Assembly: GCA_963931435.1 (NCBI GenBank) | Contig: OZ007012.1 | Location: 2,331,636 to 2,395,635 of the forward strand | Source of the DNA: Coprousia sp963931435 | GTDB lineage: Bacteria; Actinomycetota; Coriobacteriia; Coriobacteriales; Coriobacteriaceae | Reading direction: 5' to 3' | Length of the DNA stretch: 64,000 nt | Shown here: positions 62,165 through 64,000 of the stretch, one piece after another | How the letters are laid out: each line of letters opens with the position of its first letter | Numbering within the stretch: position 1 is the stretch's first letter | Notes under the pieces: generated by a model | Told to the model about the DNA's origin: nothing | The model's database searches: none | Seen by the model: the letters and a program-made list of their open reading frames with translations, nothing else | Program-made: the position numbers and the translations under genes

Positions 62165-62791
62165 ATGACGCGCGAGGAGGCGCTGACCGTGCTCGGGTTG
62201 GACGCCGGCGTCACCGCCGACGAGGTGCGTCTGGCCTATCGCGAGCTCGCCCAGATGCTCCATCCCGATAAGTTCGGCGCAAACAAGAAGCTGCGCGCCC
62301 GGGCCGAGACGCAGATGGCGCGCATCAACGAGGCTCGTGACGTGCTGCTCAAATCCGCGCATACCACCTCGTCACGCGCCGGCTCGGGGTCCACCCGTGC
62401 CCGTGCGCCACGTGGACGAGCCTCATCGAAGGCCGCCGGATCCCGTGCGCCGCGCACCCCCTCCCAGATTGCCTTCGAGGCCGAGGCGCGCGCCCGCGCA
62501 GCCGAGGCGGCGCGGTTGATGGTGTCGTCGCAGGCGCGCACACTGCGCGAGCGACGCGGCGGCATGGTGACCATGAGCGTCATCGCGGCGCTGGTGATGC
62601 TTTTCACCGCGCGCATGGGCGGCCTCATCGGAACGCTCGCCTTCTCCGTCTCGTCGATGCTCACCGTATGGGGGATCGTCGACATCTTCACGCTGAGCAA
62701 CCAGGCCAAGGTGCTGCAGGAACGCGCCTGCGAGCTGATGCGCCAGCGCGACGCCGCGCAGCGGATCGCGGACGAGGCGTCGCAGCTATAG
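62165..62791 (+). CDS. J-domain membrane protein
   Basis: The 208-residue product begins with a DnaJ-like domain (TREEALTVLGLDAGVTADEV; RLAYRELAQMLHPDKFG with the HPD motif). A basic Ser/Arg/Ala-rich linker follows, then two closely spaced hydrophobic helices near residues 138-180 (MVTMSVIAALVMLFTARM and ISSMLTVWGI-like). The J-domain would recruit an Hsp70 to the membrane; no Hsp70 gene is adjacent. GGAAAGGAGCGG precedes the ATG at 62165. Confidence 0.85.
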   Translation: MTREEALTVLGLDAGVTADEVRLAYRELAQMLHPDKFGANKKLRARAETQMARINEARDVLLKSAHTTSSRAGSGSTRARAPRGRASSKAAGSRAPRTPSQIAFEAEARARAAEAARLMVSSQARTLRERRGGMVTMSVIAALVMLFTARMGGLIGTLAFSVSSMLTVWGIVDIFTLSNQAKVLQERACELMRQRDAAQRIADEASQL

Positions 62792-62856
62792 TGCTCCTTC
62801 CCCGCCTTCCACGTGCTAGAATGGCCGTGCCCGATGGAATCTGAAAGGATCGCGAC

Positions 62857-63306
62857 ATGAGCAACCAGCAGCAGAACCGCGGCTCCGTGTCGCCGGAGCT
62901 CGACGAGATGGTTTGCGACCTCATCGGCTTCATGCTCGACGAGCTCGCCGAGGGGCGCGATCCGGGCGTCGCGGTGTGCGTCGAGGACGCGGCGCAGGGC
63001 CGCGCCGAAGCGGTCTTCACAGATGACGGCGAGGAGGCCTGCTTGGAGGCCGCGCGTGATTTCATCGTGAAGCGCCGTCGGGGAAGCGCCTCGGAGGATC
63101 TCGGGGAGATCGACCGCTACGCCTATGCCTGCACCGGTGCGGTGCAGCTCGAGGGCGCCTATCAGGATGCGGTGCTGGTGAGCTTCTACGAGCGCGCCCT
63201 TCCGGTTGGATACTCCGCCTACGTGGCGTTCGACAACGCCGGCGCCGGCGATGATTTTGTATGGAGCGACCCCGCGCCCGCCGGAGAAGAGCAACCGCTC
63301 ATCTAA
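62857..63306 (+). CDS. Conserved hypothetical protein
   Basis: The 149-residue acidic product has no signal or membrane segment. It contains a helical first half (SPELDEMVCDLIGFMLDELA) and a likely beta-rich second half (AYACTGAVQLEGAYQDAVLV; ALPVGYSAYVAFDN). GAAAGG lies 10 bases before the ATG. It stands just before typA on the same strand with its own spacing. I do not recognise the family. Confidence 0.75.
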   Translation: MSNQQQNRGSVSPELDEMVCDLIGFMLDELAEGRDPGVAVCVEDAAQGRAEAVFTDDGEEACLEAARDFIVKRRRGSASEDLGEIDRYAYACTGAVQLEGAYQDAVLVSFYERALPVGYSAYVAFDNAGAGDDFVWSDPAPAGEEQPLI

Positions 63307-63358
63307 AAATGTTTTACAATTTCATACGTTTGTGCAAGTTGAGAAACGGGGATTTTCC

Positions 63359-64000
63359 ATGCGTGTCGAGAACATCCGCAACATCGCCATCATCGCCCAC
63401 GTCGACCATGGCAAGACCACGCTCGTAGACAAGCTGCTGCGCGCCACCGACGCGTTTCGCGCCAACCAGCAGGTCCAGGAGCGCGTGCTCGACTCCAACG
63501 ATCAGGAGCGCGAGCGCGGCATCACCATCCTGGCCAAGAACTGCTCCATCGAGTACAAGGGCGTCAAGATCAACGTCATCGACACGCCCGGCCATGCCGA
63601 TTTCGGCGGCGAGGTCGAGCGCGTGCTCAAGATGGCCGACGGCGCCCTCCTGCTCGTCGACGCGTTCGAGGGGCCGATGCCGCAGACGCGGTTCGTGCTC
63701 TCGCACGCCATCGCCTGCGGCCTGCAGATCATGATCGTCATCAACAAGATCGACCGCCCCGGCGCCGAGCCCGACCGCGCCTACAACGACTGCCTGGACC
63801 TCATGGCGGATCTCGGCGCCAGCGATGAGCAGCTCGAGTTCGCCATGGAACACGTGGTCTACGCGAGCGCCGTCAACGGCTACGCCCGCCTCGACCCGTT
63901 GGCCGATGGCGACAACATGTACCCGCTGCTCGACATGATCGTGCACGAGATGCCCGCCCCCGAGGTTGACGAGAGCGCGCCGCTCGCGATGCAGTGCGTG
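63359..64000 (+). CDS. typA: Translational GTPase TypA/BipA (3' end beyond window)
   Basis: The visible 214 residues contain the full GTPase core: P-loop AIIAHVDHGKTTLVDKLL, switch I ERERGITILAKNCSI, G3 VIDTPGHADFGGEV and G4 VINKIDRPGAEP. The DFGGEVERVLKMADG order is characteristic of TypA rather than EF-G or LepA. TypA acts on ribosomes, often under stress or cold. The ATG at 63359 follows GGGG after 7 bases. The gene continues off the right edge. Confidence 0.95.
   Translation, partial: MRVENIRNIAIIAHVDHGKTTLVDKLLRATDAFRANQQVQERVLDSNDQERERGITILAKNCSIEYKGVKINVIDTPGHADFGGEVERVLKMADGALLLVDAFEGPMPQTRFVLSHAIACGLQIMIVINKIDRPGAEPDRAYNDCLDLMADLGASDEQLEFAMEHVVYASAVNGYARLDPLADGDNMYPLLDMIVHEMPAPEVDESAPLAMQCV

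Overview
The window looks like a chromosome segment from a high-GC actinobacterium of the class Coriobacteriia, most likely Collinsella or a close relative. The evidence is the origin-type gene order (gyrA-gyrB-dciA-recF-dnaN-dnaA on the minus strand, diverging from rpmH-rnpA-yidD-yidC-jag-rsmG-parA-parB on the plus strand), the high GC of most genes, and the large sortase-anchored SpaA/VaFE-type surface proteins. The genus is an inference from gene order and protein style; no rRNA gene is present to settle it.

Positions 1 to about 20424 are the right-hand part of an integrative and conjugative element (ICE). Most of it reads leftward: ParA and ParB, an unusual NlpC/P60-SpaA-LPQTG cell-wall protein with a microprotein gene on either side, a helicase-type N-terminal domain protein, a TnpV-like protein, a giant DNA methyltransferase/SNF2 helicase, a toprim primase-like protein, MobC, a MOB relaxase, PcfB, a frameshifted ArdC-like protein, and the VirD4/TraG coupling protein that runs off the left edge. 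Start/stop overlaps show tight translational coupling at several junctions. Two units read the other way: a DUF3800 gene with its own terminator, and an IS110-family insertion with perfect 24-bp end repeats and a 175-bp structured leader that could encode a bridge RNA. The ICE seems to end inside a tRNA-Gly(CCC) gene: only the promoter and 5' half of the tRNA remain at 20425-20461. No integrase lies in the window.

Positions 20.4-27.2 kb are chromosomal accessory genes: a small Ala/Gly-rich protein, an EamA transporter behind a structured leader RNA with a terminator hairpin, a GH1 6-phospho-beta-glucosidase, an ACT-domain protein, an acyltransferase-3 protein, an ABC-F remnant and a bifunctional-nuclease-family protein. 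REP-like palindromic repeats are scattered here.

Positions 27.2-44.9 kb are the replication-origin region. DnaA-box-like sequences lie both between dnaA and dnaN and between rpmH and a Coriobacteriia-style protein that joins a GHKL ATPase, a long Gly/Tyr/Pro-rich linker and a winged helix. The jag-rsmG-parS-parA-parB stretch drops sharply in GC, contains three parS sites within 90 bp, and is bracketed by a 15-bp inverted repeat.

Positions 44.9-64.0 kb hold housekeeping and envelope genes: rlmN, ddl, a DinG-like exonuclease-helicase, two WYL regulators, a large membrane M28-peptidase-like protein with a very long acidic insert, a class B sortase coupled to a 1622-residue thioester/Cna-B/VaFE adhesin, tRNA-Ile and tRNA-Ala, a J-domain membrane protein, a hypothetical protein, and the start of typA.
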